Shown here in pieces: positions 52,980-61,183 of a stretch of 64,000 nucleotides of DNA. Under the pieces are notes generated by a model. The model did not search any database. It was not told where the DNA came from and saw only the letters and a list, made by a program, of their open reading frames with translations. The translations under genes and the position numbers were made by a program. The stretch covers positions 1-64,000 of the forward strand of contig NZ_RRYH01000018.1 in the NCBI RefSeq assembly GCF_004010155.1, read 5' to 3'. Origin of the DNA: Solirhodobacter olei. Its GTDB lineage: Bacteria > Pseudomonadota > Alphaproteobacteria > Rhodobacterales > Rhodobacteraceae. Positions within the stretch are counted from its first letter, which is position 1; every line of letters begins with the position of its first letter.

Positions 52980-53581
52980 GCCGCGCACCTCCCCGCATGC
53001 TGTTCCGCCGTCAGCCGGTATCGCGGCGCGATGAAACTCTCAGCCCGCATGATCCAGCCGCCCTTGCCGCCATCCCGCGCCCGGGCGAATTTCCGCAGGG
53101 CCGGCCGGGCATCGGCCAGCGCGTAGTAAGTGTTCCGCCGCGCGATCCCGTAGGCATCGACGATATGCCCCGGCGCCTGCGCCGCCGCGTTCCGCGCCGC
53201 CCCCGCCGTCTGCGGCCCGACCACGCCATCCACCGCGCAGGCAAAGCCCATCCGCGTCACCAGACGCTGCAGCAGCCGCACCGCCTCGGCCCCGGCATTG
53301 ACGTACATGTCGAAGACCTCCGGCTGCAGCGGTTCCGGCAGCAGGTCCAGCCGGGGCGCGCGGAAATACTCCGCCACGAAGATCTCCGCCGCCCGCTGCG
53401 ACGTCAGCGCCTTGAGATCGGCCACCGTCACCGCCCCGTCGCCGTCGAGGTCCAGCTTCAGCCGCCGCAGGGTCGCCAGCGTCACCCCGTGGTTCGTCGG
53501 CCCGCCCGGATCGGCGGGATCGTCGACAAAGCCCCCCTCCCGGGCAACGATCTGGCGGGCAATCTCCTCGACACGGTCCAT
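52970..53581 (-). CDS. GH108 endolysin (N-acetylmuramidase) with EF-hand-like loop
   Basis: Peptidoglycan hydrolase of 203 aa. The catalytic segment IVAREGGFVDDPADPGGPTN holds E15, the EGG glutamate of the glycoside hydrolase 108 family. Residues 44-55 (DLDGDGAVTVAD) fit a calcium EF-hand/dockerin loop exactly: D44, D46, D48, G49, V51, D55. The C-terminal half is a PG_binding_3-type domain (DGVVGPQTAGAARNAAA). No signal peptide, so it needs the adjacent holin. It resembles rcc00555, the endolysin of the R. capsulatus gene transfer agent. SD GGGGGAG lies before ATG 53581. Confidence 0.85.
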   Translation of the reverse strand: MDRVEEIARQIVAREGGFVDDPADPGGPTNHGVTLATLRRLKLDLDGDGAVTVADLKALTSQRAAEIFVAEYFRAPRLDLLPEPLQPEVFDMYVNAGAEAVRLLQRLVTRMGFACAVDGVVGPQTAGAARNAAAQAPGHIVDAYGIARRNTYYALADARPALRKFARARDGGKGGWIMRAESFIAPRYRLTAEQHAGRCAAWG

Positions 53582-53696
53582 GGCGCTCCCCCGGCTCTGA
53601 TCGGGGAAGCCTCCTGCGGGAGGGTTAACACCGCCCTTGGGCACCGCACGCTGCCCCGCCCGGCGGCGGGCGGCCGGACATGTTCGGAACGCCGGA

Positions 53697-53729
53697 CCGG
53701 TGCGAAAGCGGTGCAAAAGCGGTGCTTTT
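53697..53729. promoter_or_regulatory. Three 11-bp iterons upstream of the lysis genes
   Basis: Units CCGGTGCGAAA (53697), GCGGTGCAAAA (53708) and GCGGTGCTTTT (53719) repeat GGTGC every 11 bases. They are 116-148 bases before the endolysin start. They look like a tandem binding site for a regulator dimer. Confidence 0.5.
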
Positions 53730-53783
53730 ACGGTATTCTCTTTTTTCCGCCACTTCAGTGGGTTGGAAGACGAGATGCAGAAA

Positions 53784-53867
53784 CGCCCCGGATCCCGGGG
53801 CGCTGCCTCAACACCGCTTTAACGATTGCCGCCCGCGTCCGGGCCTCGCCGCCCGCGTCCGGGCCGC
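53784..53867. repeat. Hairpin and 20-bp tandem repeat after ccmE
   Basis: CGCCCCGG (53784-53791) pairs with CCGGGGCG (53795-53802). Nearby, GCCGCCCGCGTCCGGGCC occurs at 53828 and again at 53848, a tandem of two 20-base units. Both lie just after ccmE. The hairpin could end the ccmE transcript before the lysis genes; the tandem has no evident function. Confidence 0.5.
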
Positions 53868-53874
53868 GCCGGCG

Positions 53875-54327
53875 TCAGCTCGAACCGGGCTTGACGTACA
53901 TGCCGTCCTTCTTCAGCGCGTCGAGCACCTCGCGCGGCATGTAATTGGCGTCGTGCTTGGCAAGGATCTGCGTCGCGCGGAACACCTTGCCGTTCCACGT
54001 CCCGGTCGCCACCGTCCCCTTGCCGCCCTCGAAAAGATCGGGCTTGGCCGAGGCGCCGACATAGTCCACCGGGATCTCCTTCTTGCCGTCGGTGACCACG
54101 AAGGTGAAATCCACCCCGTCCGTCGGCTTGATCGAACCGGCCTTCACAAGCCCGCCGACCCGGAACACCTCGCGGGGTGAAATATGCTCGCTAAGTATCT
54201 GGCTTGGCGTGCGAAAATAGTTGATCCCGCCGCGCAGCGCATAGCCGATCATGGCGGTGGAAACCGCCAGCGACACCGCCGCAACGACGATGATCTGCAC
54301 CCGCCGCTTCTTCTTGAGCCCTTTCAT
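53875..54327 (-). CDS. ccmE: Cytochrome c maturation protein CcmE (haem chaperone)
   Basis: Membrane-anchored periplasmic haem chaperone of 150 aa. One N-terminal helix (about 10-30) precedes the OB-fold. The covalent haem site is H125 with Y129 (LAKHDANYMP). ILSEHISPREVFRVGGLVKA and SIKPTDGVDFTFVVTDG are typical. It receives haem from CcmCD and passes it to CcmF. The lysis pair separates it from ccmF on the same strand; the rest of ccm (ABCD, G) is not in the window. Confidence 0.95.
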   Translation of the reverse strand: MKGLKKKRRVQIIVVAAVSLAVSTAMIGYALRGGINYFRTPSQILSEHISPREVFRVGGLVKAGSIKPTDGVDFTFVVTDGKKEIPVDYVGASAKPDLFEGGKGTVATGTWNGKVFRATQILAKHDANYMPREVLDALKKDGMYVKPGSS

Positions 54328-54408
54328 CGCGCCTCCGACTCGAGCCGGAAAAATGTGGACCCGCCTCGCGCCCCTGTCGAGGGGCCTGCGCCAATCGGTA
54401 GCATGGTC

Positions 54409-55221
54409 TCAGGCCGCCTCGAAGCGGATCGGCCGGCGCAGAAACTGCACCGCCTTGTCCGACACATAGGCCGGGTTGCCCGTCGTCAGGAAGCGGGAGG
54501 CCGTGCCCGGACCCAGGAACTCCGGATGCCGGGCAAGGTAATCGGCCAGGCTCTCCGCCACCAGCGCGGCCTGCGAATAAAGCCGCACCTCCGGACCCAG
54601 CGCGGCCTGGAACACCTGCTGCATCAGCGGGTAATGCGTACAGCCCAGGATCGCCGCCTCCGGATGCGGCATCCGCCGTTTCAGCGCCTCGACATGGCTG
54701 CGCACCAGCGCCTCGGCCAGGATCTCGTCGCCCTGCTCGATCGCGTCGACCACGCCCGCGCAGGGCTGCGCCTCCACGTCCACGCCGATGGCGCGGAACG
54801 CCAGTTCCCGCTGAAAGGCGCGCGAGGCCACCGTCGCCGGCGTCGCGAACAGCGCCACATGCTTCACCTCGACTTCGCGCGGGGGGGAGTTGTCGCCCCA
54901 CTGCCGCTCGGTCAGCGCCTCGATCAGCGGCACGAAGACACCCAGCACACGCTTGTCGCCCGGGACCCATTTCTCCTGCATCCGCCTCAGCGCGGCGGCA
55001 GAGGCCGTGTTGCAGGCCAGGATCACCAGGTCGCAGCCTTCCGCCCACATCCGTTCGACCGCGGCGCAGGTCAGCTCGAAGATGTCGTCCGGCGTGCGCA
55101 CCCCGTAGGGCGCATGGGCGCTGTCGGCATAATAGACGAAGGGCACATCCGGCAGCCGCCGCGTCACCGCGTCCAGCACCGTGAGCCCGCCGAGCCCCGA
55201 ATCGAAGATCCCAACCGCCAT
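54409..55221 (-). CDS. murI: Glutamate racemase
   Basis: Cofactor-free racemase of 270 aa giving D-glutamate for peptidoglycan. The two catalytic cysteines are in [12 protein letters not shown] and [11 protein letters not shown], and [13 protein letters not shown] and [17 protein letters not shown] complete the family pattern. ATG 55221 has AGGAG at nine bases. It lies 81 bases upstream of ccmE on the same strand and 36 bases after the acyltransferase gene. Confidence 0.95.
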   Translation of the reverse strand: MAVGIFDSGLGGLTVLDAVTRRLPDVPFVYYADSAHAPYGVRTPDDIFELTCAAVERMWAEGCDLVILACNTASAAALRRMQEKWVPGDKRVLGVFVPLIEALTERQWGDNSPPREVEVKHVALFATPATVASRAFQRELAFRAIGVDVEAQPCAGVVDAIEQGDEILAEALVRSHVEALKRRMPHPEAAILGCTHYPLMQQVFQAALGPEVRLYSQAALVAESLADYLARHPEFLGPGTASRFLTTGNPAYVSDKAVQFLRRPIRFEAA

Positions 55222-55257
55222 CGCCCGTCTCCTGCCCCGCCGGCAGGTGCGCCGGCG

Positions 55258-56136
55258 TCAGCCCTTGTACTTCTCGTCGAACTCGTAGCCGAGATCGAAG
55301 GATTTGAGGGGCCTCGGGGACAGTTCGTAGGTCGAACGGCGCAGGAAATCCATCATCTTCTTCGGGTCGCACTTGAGCGGCGCCAGCCGTGCGGCGGGGA
55401 TCGGCTCACCCACCACCAGCCGCACTGGTCCGCCCACCCGGCGGCCGAATTCCTTGATGAGCAGCGCCAGCCGCAGCGTCGGGTGCAGGTGGCTCGCAAG
55501 CTGGAAAAGGCGGCTGTTGTGACCGTCGAAGAACACCGGCACCACCGTGGCGCCCGATCGCGCGATCATCTTCGCGGTGAAGTTCCGCCAGCCCGGGTCC
55601 ATCGGCTGCCCGAAGGGTTTCAGCGCGGTCGAGACGGTGCCGCCCGGGAACACTCCCACGGCGCCGCCGCGGCCGAGATAGTCGAGCGCCGTCGCCCGCG
55701 TTTCCAGGTTCAGCCGCGTGGCCTCCCGCGTCTCGTCGAAGGAGATCGGCAGCACCACCTCGTCAAGCTCGCGCGCGCGACGGAAGACGTTGTTGGCCAG
55801 GATGCGGAAATCGCCGCGCATGCGGTCCAGCAGCAGCCCCAGCATCAGCCCGTCGAGGATGCCGTAGGGATGGTTCGCGATCACCACCAGCGGCCCGTTC
55901 GCCGGGATATGCGACAGCGACCCGCCGGCAAGCTCCAGCGTCAGCCCGTAGCGCGCCGCGATGACCTCCCAGAAGCTCTGGCCGCGGGCGACCTCATGCT
56001 CGTAGCCGCCGGCGCGGCGGATCAGGCGGAGGCGGCCGGTGGAATTCTCGATCGCCCGGATCATCACCCGTCCGCTGCGCGAACGCGCGGAATGGGCGTA
56101 GCTGATCTCGCTGGTGACCCGGTTGGATTTCATCAC
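55258..56136 (-). CDS. Lysophospholipid acyltransferase family protein
   Basis: A 292-aa acyltransferase of the PlsC/OlsA superfamily. The catalytic motif HX4D is NHPYGILDGLM, and VGVFPGGTVSTALKPFG and AKMIARSGATVVPVFFDGHN carry the glycerol-phosphate and substrate motifs. Similar proteins acylate lyso-phosphatidate or lyso-ornithine lipids; the exact substrate is open. It lacks a clear transmembrane anchor, with a basic N-terminus. Two adjacent ATG codons at the start make 56133 or 56136 possible. It is upstream of murI. Confidence 0.85.
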   Translation of the reverse strand: MMKSNRVTSEISYAHSARSRSGRVMIRAIENSTGRLRLIRRAGGYEHEVARGQSFWEVIAARYGLTLELAGGSLSHIPANGPLVVIANHPYGILDGLMLGLLLDRMRGDFRILANNVFRRARELDEVVLPISFDETREATRLNLETRATALDYLGRGGAVGVFPGGTVSTALKPFGQPMDPGWRNFTAKMIARSGATVVPVFFDGHNSRLFQLASHLHPTLRLALLIKEFGRRVGGPVRLVVGEPIPAARLAPLKCDPKKMMDFLRRSTYELSPRPLKSFDLGYEFDEKYKG

Positions 56137-56227
56137 GCGACTCGATGACCGTTTGCGGCGCGCTGATAGCGCGCCGGGGGTATTTTCTCCAGCACGAATG
56201 AAGGTTTCGTGACGTCGCCCCCTGCGG

Positions 56228-59200
56228 CTATTGCGCCGCCTCCCGCACCGGCTCGCCGCCCGCCCGGAACCGCGCCATCAGCGCCGCGCGCCGCTTTGCG
56301 ATCTTCTCGGCATTGGCGGCCTTCACCGGCCCGAAGCCCCGCAGCTGCAGCGGCAGCTCGGCGATCTCGACCGCGATATCCAGCGTCTCCGGCTTCAGGC
56401 CCCCGAGAACCTCGGCCATCTCCGCCTCATAGGCCTTGATCGCCGCGCGCTCCGCGCGCCGCTCCTGCGAGCGGCCGAACGGGTCGAGCACCGTACCGCG
56501 CAGCCGCTTCATCGACGCGAGAACCCGGAAGAGCCGCAGCACCCAGGGCCCGAATTCGCGCTTCGCCGGCCGCCCGCCCGCGCCCTTGTGGCCGAAGATC
56601 GGCGGGGCCAGGTGGAAGGTCATGCGGAAATCGCCGCCGAACTCTTCCTGCGCTTTCTTCGCGGTCTGCAGATGCAGCCGGGCGACCTCGTATTCGTCCT
56701 TGTAGGAAAGGAGCTTGTGATAGGCCTTCGCCACCGCCTCCTTCAGCTTCGGCTCCTCGAACCGGTCGACGAACTTCCGGTAGCGCGCGGCATAGCGGCG
56801 CGACTGGTAGGCCTTAAGGTGATCGGCGCGGAACGCGATCTTCTCGGCCAGCGTCTTCGGCAGGGCGACCACCTTGGGCGCGGCTTTCGCGGCGGCCTCC
56901 TCCGGATGCACCACCGCCCAGCGGCCCAGTTCGAAGGCCCGCTTGTTGGCCTCCGCCGCCGCGCCGTTGAGCTCGATCGCCTTCAGGATCGCCTCCTCGG
57001 ATAGCGGGATCAGCCCGTTCTGCCAGGCCGCGCCGAAGATCATCATGTTGGAATAGATCGAGTCGCCCAGAAGCGCCCGCGCCAGTTCCGACGCGTCGAA
57101 AAGGCTCAGCCGCTCCTTCAGCCGCGCTTCAAGACCAAGCTCCAACCGCCCGAAAGGCAACTGGAATTCCGTGTTGCGGGTGAATTCCCCGGTGATGATC
57201 TGGTGGCTGTTGACCACCGCGCCTGTGCGCCCGGTCGTCATCAGCCCCAGCGTCTTTGCCCCGGCAGTGGTGACCAGATCGCCGCCGATCACCGCGTCGG
57301 CCTCGCCCACCGCGACGCGCACGGCGGATATATCCTCCGGCCGCTCGGCGATCCGGCAGTGGATATGCACCGCGCCGCCCTTCTGGGCGAGGCCGGCCAT
57401 CTCCATCATCCCCGCGCCCTTGCCGTCGAGATGCGCCGCCATGGCCAGGATCGCGCCCACGGTCACCACGCCGGTCCCGCCGACGCCGGTGATCACCACG
57501 TTATGCGTGCCCCGGATCGCGGGCAGCACGGGCGCCGGCAGGTCCGGCACCTCCACCACCCGGGTCGCCGCCTTCTTCACCTTCGCGCCCTGCAGCGTCA
57601 CGAAGGACGGGCAGAAGCCGTTCAGGCAGGAGAAATCCTTGTTGCAGGACGACTGGTCGATCGCCCGCTTCCGCCCCAGCTCCGTCTCCACCGGCACGAT
57701 GGAGACGCAGTTCGACTGCACCCCGCAGTCGCCGCAGCCCTCGCAGACATCGGTGTTGATGAACACCCGCTTGTCGGGGTCCGGGAACTGCCCGCGCTTG
57801 CGCCGCCGCCGCTTCTCGGCCGCGCAGGTCTGGATGTAGATGATGGCAGAGACGCCCTCGATCTCGCGGAAGCTCTCCTGCACCGCCATGAACGCCTCGC
57901 GCTCGTGGAATTCCACCCCCTTGGGGAATTGCGAAAGCTCCGGCTTCTCCTTCTCGTCATAGACAATGGCGATCCTCTTCACCCCCATCGCCTGGATCTC
58001 GCGGGCGATGCGGTCGGCCGAAAGCCCGCCCTCGTTCTTCTGTCCGCCGGTCATCGCCACGGCGTCGTTGAACAGGATCTTGAAGGTGATGTTGGTTCCG
58101 GCCGCCAGCGCCGCCCGGATCGCCTGCGCGCCGGAATGGTTGTAGGTGCCGTCGCCGAGGTTCTGGAAGACATGCGCGCGCGTCGAGAACGGCGCCTCGC
58201 CCACCCAGTTCGCGCCCTCGCCGCCCATCTGCGTGAACCCCATGGTGGAGCGGTCCATCCACTGCACCATGTAATGGCAGCCGATCCCGGCATAGGCGCG
58301 GCTGCCTTCCGGCACCTTGGTCGAGGTGTTGTGCGGGCAGCCCGAGCAATAGTACGGCAGCCGCGCCGCGATGTCCTGCGCGTTATCGGCTTTCCGTGCC
58401 TCTTCAAGGCGTTGCAGCCCGGCCCTCAGGCGGTCCGTGCCGCGCCCCTCCTCCACCAGGATCTCGCCCAGCTTCTCGGCGATCAGGATCGGGTCGAGCG
58501 CGTAACGCGTCGGGAACAGCTCCATCCGCCGGCCGTGTTCCCAGGTGTCGCCCTTGTGCCAGCCGTAGACGCGGCGGCCTTGGCGATCCTCGAAGATCGC
58601 CTCCTTCACCTGCACCTCGATCAGCTTGCGCTTCTCCTCGACCACCACGATCAGGTCGAGCCCCTCGGCCCATTCGTGGAACGAGGTCATGTCCAGGGGC
58701 CAGGTCTGCGCCACCTTGTAGGTGGTGATCCCCAGCCGTTCGGCCTCGTCGGCGTCGATCCCCAGAAGGCTCAGCGCATGGACGAGGTCCAGCCAGTTCT
58801 TGCCGGCGGCGACGAAACCGATCTTGGCGCCCGGCTTGCCCCAGACGCGCTTGTCCATCCGGTTCGCCCGGGCGAATTCCTCCGCCGCGAACCGCTTGAA
58901 GTCGATCATCCGCGCTTCCTGAAGTACCGGCGTGTCGACCAGGCGGATGTTGAGGCCGCCGGGCGGCATCTTGAACTCGGGCGTCACGAACTGCAGGCGG
59001 TTCGGGTCGCCATCGACCACCGCGGTCGCCTCGATCGTGTCCTTCATCGTCTTAAGCCCGACCCAGACGCCTGCGAAACGGCTCAGCGCCCAGCCGTAAA
59101 GGCCAAGGTCGAGGATCTCCTGCACCCCGGCGGGCGAGACGATCGGCATGTAGGCGTCCAGCATTGCCCAGTCGGACTGGTGCAGCGTGGTGGAGCTTTC

Positions 59201-59650
59201 GCCGGTATGGTCGTCCCCCATCGCCATCAGCACACCGCCCCTGGGCGAGGAGCCGGCCATGTTGGCATGCCGCATCACGTCGCCCGAGCGGTCGACCCCC
59301 GGCCCCTTCCCGTACCAGAGCGCGAAGACCCCGTCGAACTTGCCCTCGCCCCTGAGTTCCGCCTGCTGGCTGCCCCAGACGGCGGTGGCGGCGAGATCCT
59401 CGTTCAGGCCCGGCTGGAACAGCACGTCGGCCGCCGAAAGCTCCTTTTTCGCCCGCGCCATCTGCAGGTCCACCGCGCCAAGCGGCGAGCCGCGATAGCC
59501 CGTCACATAGCCCGCCGTGTTCAGCCCCGCCGCCCTGTCGCGCGCCTTCTGCATCAGCATCAGCCGCACCAGCGCCTGTGTCCCGTTCAACAGAACAGGT
59601 GATTTTTCCAGGTCGAACCGGTCGGAAAGCTGGACATTCTGAAGGCTCAT
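56228..59650 (-). CDS. Indolepyruvate ferredoxin oxidoreductase family protein (fused)
   Basis: Large TPP/Fe-S enzyme of 1140 aa joining the alpha and beta parts of archaeal IorAB in one chain. The N-terminal pyrimidine and TPP domains include MGDDHTGESSTTLHQSDWAM and a PP-type region with PYYCSGCPHNTS, then the ferredoxin site CEGCGDCGVQSNC with CNKDFSCLNGFCPSF. The C-terminal gamma part has GVGGTGVVTVGAILAMAAHL. It decarboxylates aryl pyruvates in aromatic amino acid breakdown. ATG 59650 follows GGGGAG. Divergent from a LysR with a strong box between. Confidence 0.92.
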   Translation of the reverse strand: MSLQNVQLSDRFDLEKSPVLLNGTQALVRLMLMQKARDRAAGLNTAGYVTGYRGSPLGAVDLQMARAKKELSAADVLFQPGLNEDLAATAVWGSQQAELRGEGKFDGVFALWYGKGPGVDRSGDVMRHANMAGSSPRGGVLMAMGDDHTGESSTTLHQSDWAMLDAYMPIVSPAGVQEILDLGLYGWALSRFAGVWVGLKTMKDTIEATAVVDGDPNRLQFVTPEFKMPPGGLNIRLVDTPVLQEARMIDFKRFAAEEFARANRMDKRVWGKPGAKIGFVAAGKNWLDLVHALSLLGIDADEAERLGITTYKVAQTWPLDMTSFHEWAEGLDLIVVVEEKRKLIEVQVKEAIFEDRQGRRVYGWHKGDTWEHGRRMELFPTRYALDPILIAEKLGEILVEEGRGTDRLRAGLQRLEEARKADNAQDIAARLPYYCSGCPHNTSTKVPEGSRAYAGIGCHYMVQWMDRSTMGFTQMGGEGANWVGEAPFSTRAHVFQNLGDGTYNHSGAQAIRAALAAGTNITFKILFNDAVAMTGGQKNEGGLSADRIAREIQAMGVKRIAIVYDEKEKPELSQFPKGVEFHEREAFMAVQESFREIEGVSAIIYIQTCAAEKRRRRKRGQFPDPDKRVFINTDVCEGCGDCGVQSNCVSIVPVETELGRKRAIDQSSCNKDFSCLNGFCPSFVTLQGAKVKKAATRVVEVPDLPAPVLPAIRGTHNVVITGVGGTGVVTVGAILAMAAHLDGKGAGMMEMAGLAQKGGAVHIHCRIAERPEDISAVRVAVGEADAVIGGDLVTTAGAKTLGLMTTGRTGAVVNSHQIITGEFTRNTEFQLPFGRLELGLEARLKERLSLFDASELARALLGDSIYSNMMIFGAAWQNGLIPLSEEAILKAIELNGAAAEANKRAFELGRWAVVHPEEAAAKAAPKVVALPKTLAEKIAFRADHLKAYQSRRYAARYRKFVDRFEEPKLKEAVAKAYHKLLSYKDEYEVARLHLQTAKKAQEEFGGDFRMTFHLAPPIFGHKGAGGRPAKREFGPWVLRLFRVLASMKRLRGTVLDPFGRSQERRAERAAIKAYEAEMAEVLGGLKPETLDIAVEIAELPLQLRGFGPVKAANAEKIAKRRAALMARFRAGGEPVREAAQ

Positions 59651-59686
59651 GGCGCATCTCCCCAAGGCGCTAGGAACCCCTCAATG

Positions 59687-59741
59687 GTAGGTCAAAAAAG
59701 CTGACCTACAAAGAACTTCTTGTTCAAAAAAGTCATTTACA
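59687..59741. promoter_or_regulatory. LysR box and degenerate copy between the oxidoreductase and LysR genes
   Basis: GTAGGTCA-N7-TGACCTAC (59687-59709) is an 8-bp perfect inverted repeat containing T-N11-A. A related sequence TTCAAAAAAGTCATTTAC starts about 31 bases later (59723). This is the usual pair of recognition and activation sites of LysR regulators. Confidence 0.65.
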
Positions 59742-59808
59742 AGCCAGATTTCCTCACTAGGTAAGCGGCGGCCATGTTAGCGTCCGACAAATAAAACAGA
59801 GTTGCGTG

Positions 59809-60705
59809 ATGGATTGGGACAAGCTCAGAATCTTCCATGCGGTGGCCGACGCCGGCAGCCTCACCCATGCAGGTGATGCGCTGCACCTGTCGCAATCGGC
59901 CGTCTCGCGCCAGATTCGTGCGCTCGAGGAAAGCCTGAAGACGACCCTCTTCCACCGCCATGCCCGCGGCCTGATTCTCACCGAACAGGGCGAGCTGCTG
60001 TTCGAGGCGACCTCGGCCATGGTCAAGCGCCTCGACGCCGCCGAGGCCCGCATCCGCGATACCGAGGACGAGGTCTTCGGCGAGCTGCGCGTCACCACCG
60101 CCACCGGCTTCGGCACGCTCTTCCTCGCCCCGCGGCTCTCCAAGCTCTACGCCCGCTACCCCGACCTGAAGATCGACCTGATGCTGGAGGAACGCGTCCT
60201 CGACCTGCCGATGCGCGAGGCGGACGTGGCGATCCGCATGAAGGAGCCGAGCCAGGCCGACCTCATCCGCAAGCGGCTGATGAACATCCGGATGCGGCTC
60301 TACGCCTCCAGCCAGTACCTCGACGAGCGCGGCACGCCCGTGGAGCTGGAGGATCTGTCGCATCACCGCCTGCTCTGCCAGGCGCCGCACACCCCCCAGG
60401 TCGCCGCCGGCGCCGCGCTGACGCAGACGTTGATGGCCTACAACATCGCCTCGACCCTGACGGTGAACAACTATTTTGGGGTGCTGCAGGCGGTGCTGTC
60501 GAACCTCGGCATCGGCGTCCTGCCGGATTACCTGACCAAGGATTTCCCGCATCTCGTTCGCGTCCTGCCGGATGTGGAGTCCACCGAGGTCCCGGTGTTC
60601 CTCGCCTATCCGGAGGAACTGCGCCATTCCAAGCGCGTCGCAGCCTTCCGCGACTTCGTGATCGAGGAGATCGTCGCCCACCGCCAGCGCCAGGACGCCG
60701 GCTGA
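59809..60705 (+). CDS. LysR family transcriptional regulator
   Basis: Regulator of 298 aa with a helix-turn-helix (MDWDKLRIFHAVADAGSLTH, then AGDALHLSQSAVSRQIRALE) and a LysR effector domain. It is divergent from the indolepyruvate oxidoreductase and separated by a clear LysR box, so it likely controls that gene and itself; the effector may be an aromatic amino acid or keto acid. ATG 59809 is adopted; GTG at 59806 directly before is equivalent. Note the run GDALHLSQSAVSRQIRALEE in place of commoner forms. Confidence 0.88.
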   Translation: MDWDKLRIFHAVADAGSLTHAGDALHLSQSAVSRQIRALEESLKTTLFHRHARGLILTEQGELLFEATSAMVKRLDAAEARIRDTEDEVFGELRVTTATGFGTLFLAPRLSKLYARYPDLKIDLMLEERVLDLPMREADVAIRMKEPSQADLIRKRLMNIRMRLYASSQYLDERGTPVELEDLSHHRLLCQAPHTPQVAAGAALTQTLMAYNIASTLTVNNYFGVLQAVLSNLGIGVLPDYLTKDFPHLVRVLPDVESTEVPVFLAYPEELRHSKRVAAFRDFVIEEIVAHRQRQDAG

Positions 60706-60758
60706 GACGACGGTCCCCGACGCGCCACGGCCACATATGCGACAAATGCATAGCGGCC

Positions 60759-60779
60759 ATGATGCTGCATCAGCATCAT
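60759..60779 (+). terminator. Inverted repeat after the LysR gene
   Basis: ATGATGCT-GCATC-AGCATCAT is an 8-bp perfect stem with a five-base loop, 54 bases after the stop and followed by TTCCC. A likely transcript end or stabiliser of the LysR mRNA. Confidence 0.5.
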
Positions 60780-60819
60780 TTCCCTTGAACCAAGCGCCGT
60801 GGAACCCTAACTGCACTGC

Positions 60820-60900
60820 AGAAGGATTTGATTGACACTGTCTCAAAGCCTTCTACCTCCCTGTTGGACTTGGGCCGAGCTTTTGCTCGGCCTTTTTTTT
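60820..60900 (+). ncRNA. Candidate small RNA with two hairpins and Rho-independent terminator
   Basis: A putative promoter TTGAAC (60785-60790), 17-base spacer and TAACTG (60808-60813) lies just upstream. The predicted transcript starts near 60820. Stem AGAAGG/CCTTCT (60820-60825 with 60849-60854) is continued by TTTGA/TCAAA and a small GAC/GTC. A single-stranded ACCTCCC (60855-60861) follows, then the terminator GGCCGAGC-TTTT-GCTCGGCC with eight T residues (60873-60900). About 81 nt, no coding potential. No known family recognised. Confidence 0.62.
60873..60900 (+). terminator. Strong Rho-independent terminator of the candidate sRNA
   Basis: Perfect 8-bp GC-rich stem (60873-60880 and 60885-60892), TTTT loop and a run of eight T. 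It is the most canonical terminator of the window and is not adjacent to the end of any protein gene on the plus strand (LysR ends 168 bases earlier). Confidence 0.9.
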
Positions 60901-61183
60901 GCTTTTGCGCCGGGCTGCCGGAATTTGCCGCAGCGCAGCGCCGGCCTGCCGCTTTGGCGGGCGGTCTGCGGATCGGGGCACGGCTTCGGATAAATCTCAA
61001 AACACCCAGGGGTTGCATTTTTCCAGACCTCCACAACAATGCCGCGATGAGTATCCGGTTTTCGCCGAATTCATCACGCAACCGTGAGGCATCACCGATC
61101 CGAACCGGGAAGGATCGCCCGAGGCCGCAGAAGCGCCTTCTGGCCCACCCCCGTCCTGGCGCCTGCGAACCAGAGGATGCTTC

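Noticed and set aside
52970-53581. Prophage remnant
   Set aside because: Only holin and endolysin are present; no capsid, tail, terminase or integrase genes flank them, which fits an isolated GTA-type lysis pair better.
53828-53867. CRISPR-like array
   Set aside because: Only two contiguous 20-base units without spacers; no cas genes.
57203-59602. Open frame of about 800 codons antisense to the indolepyruvate oxidoreductase
   Set aside because: Shadow of a high-GC gene, with Arg/His-rich content and no ribosome site.
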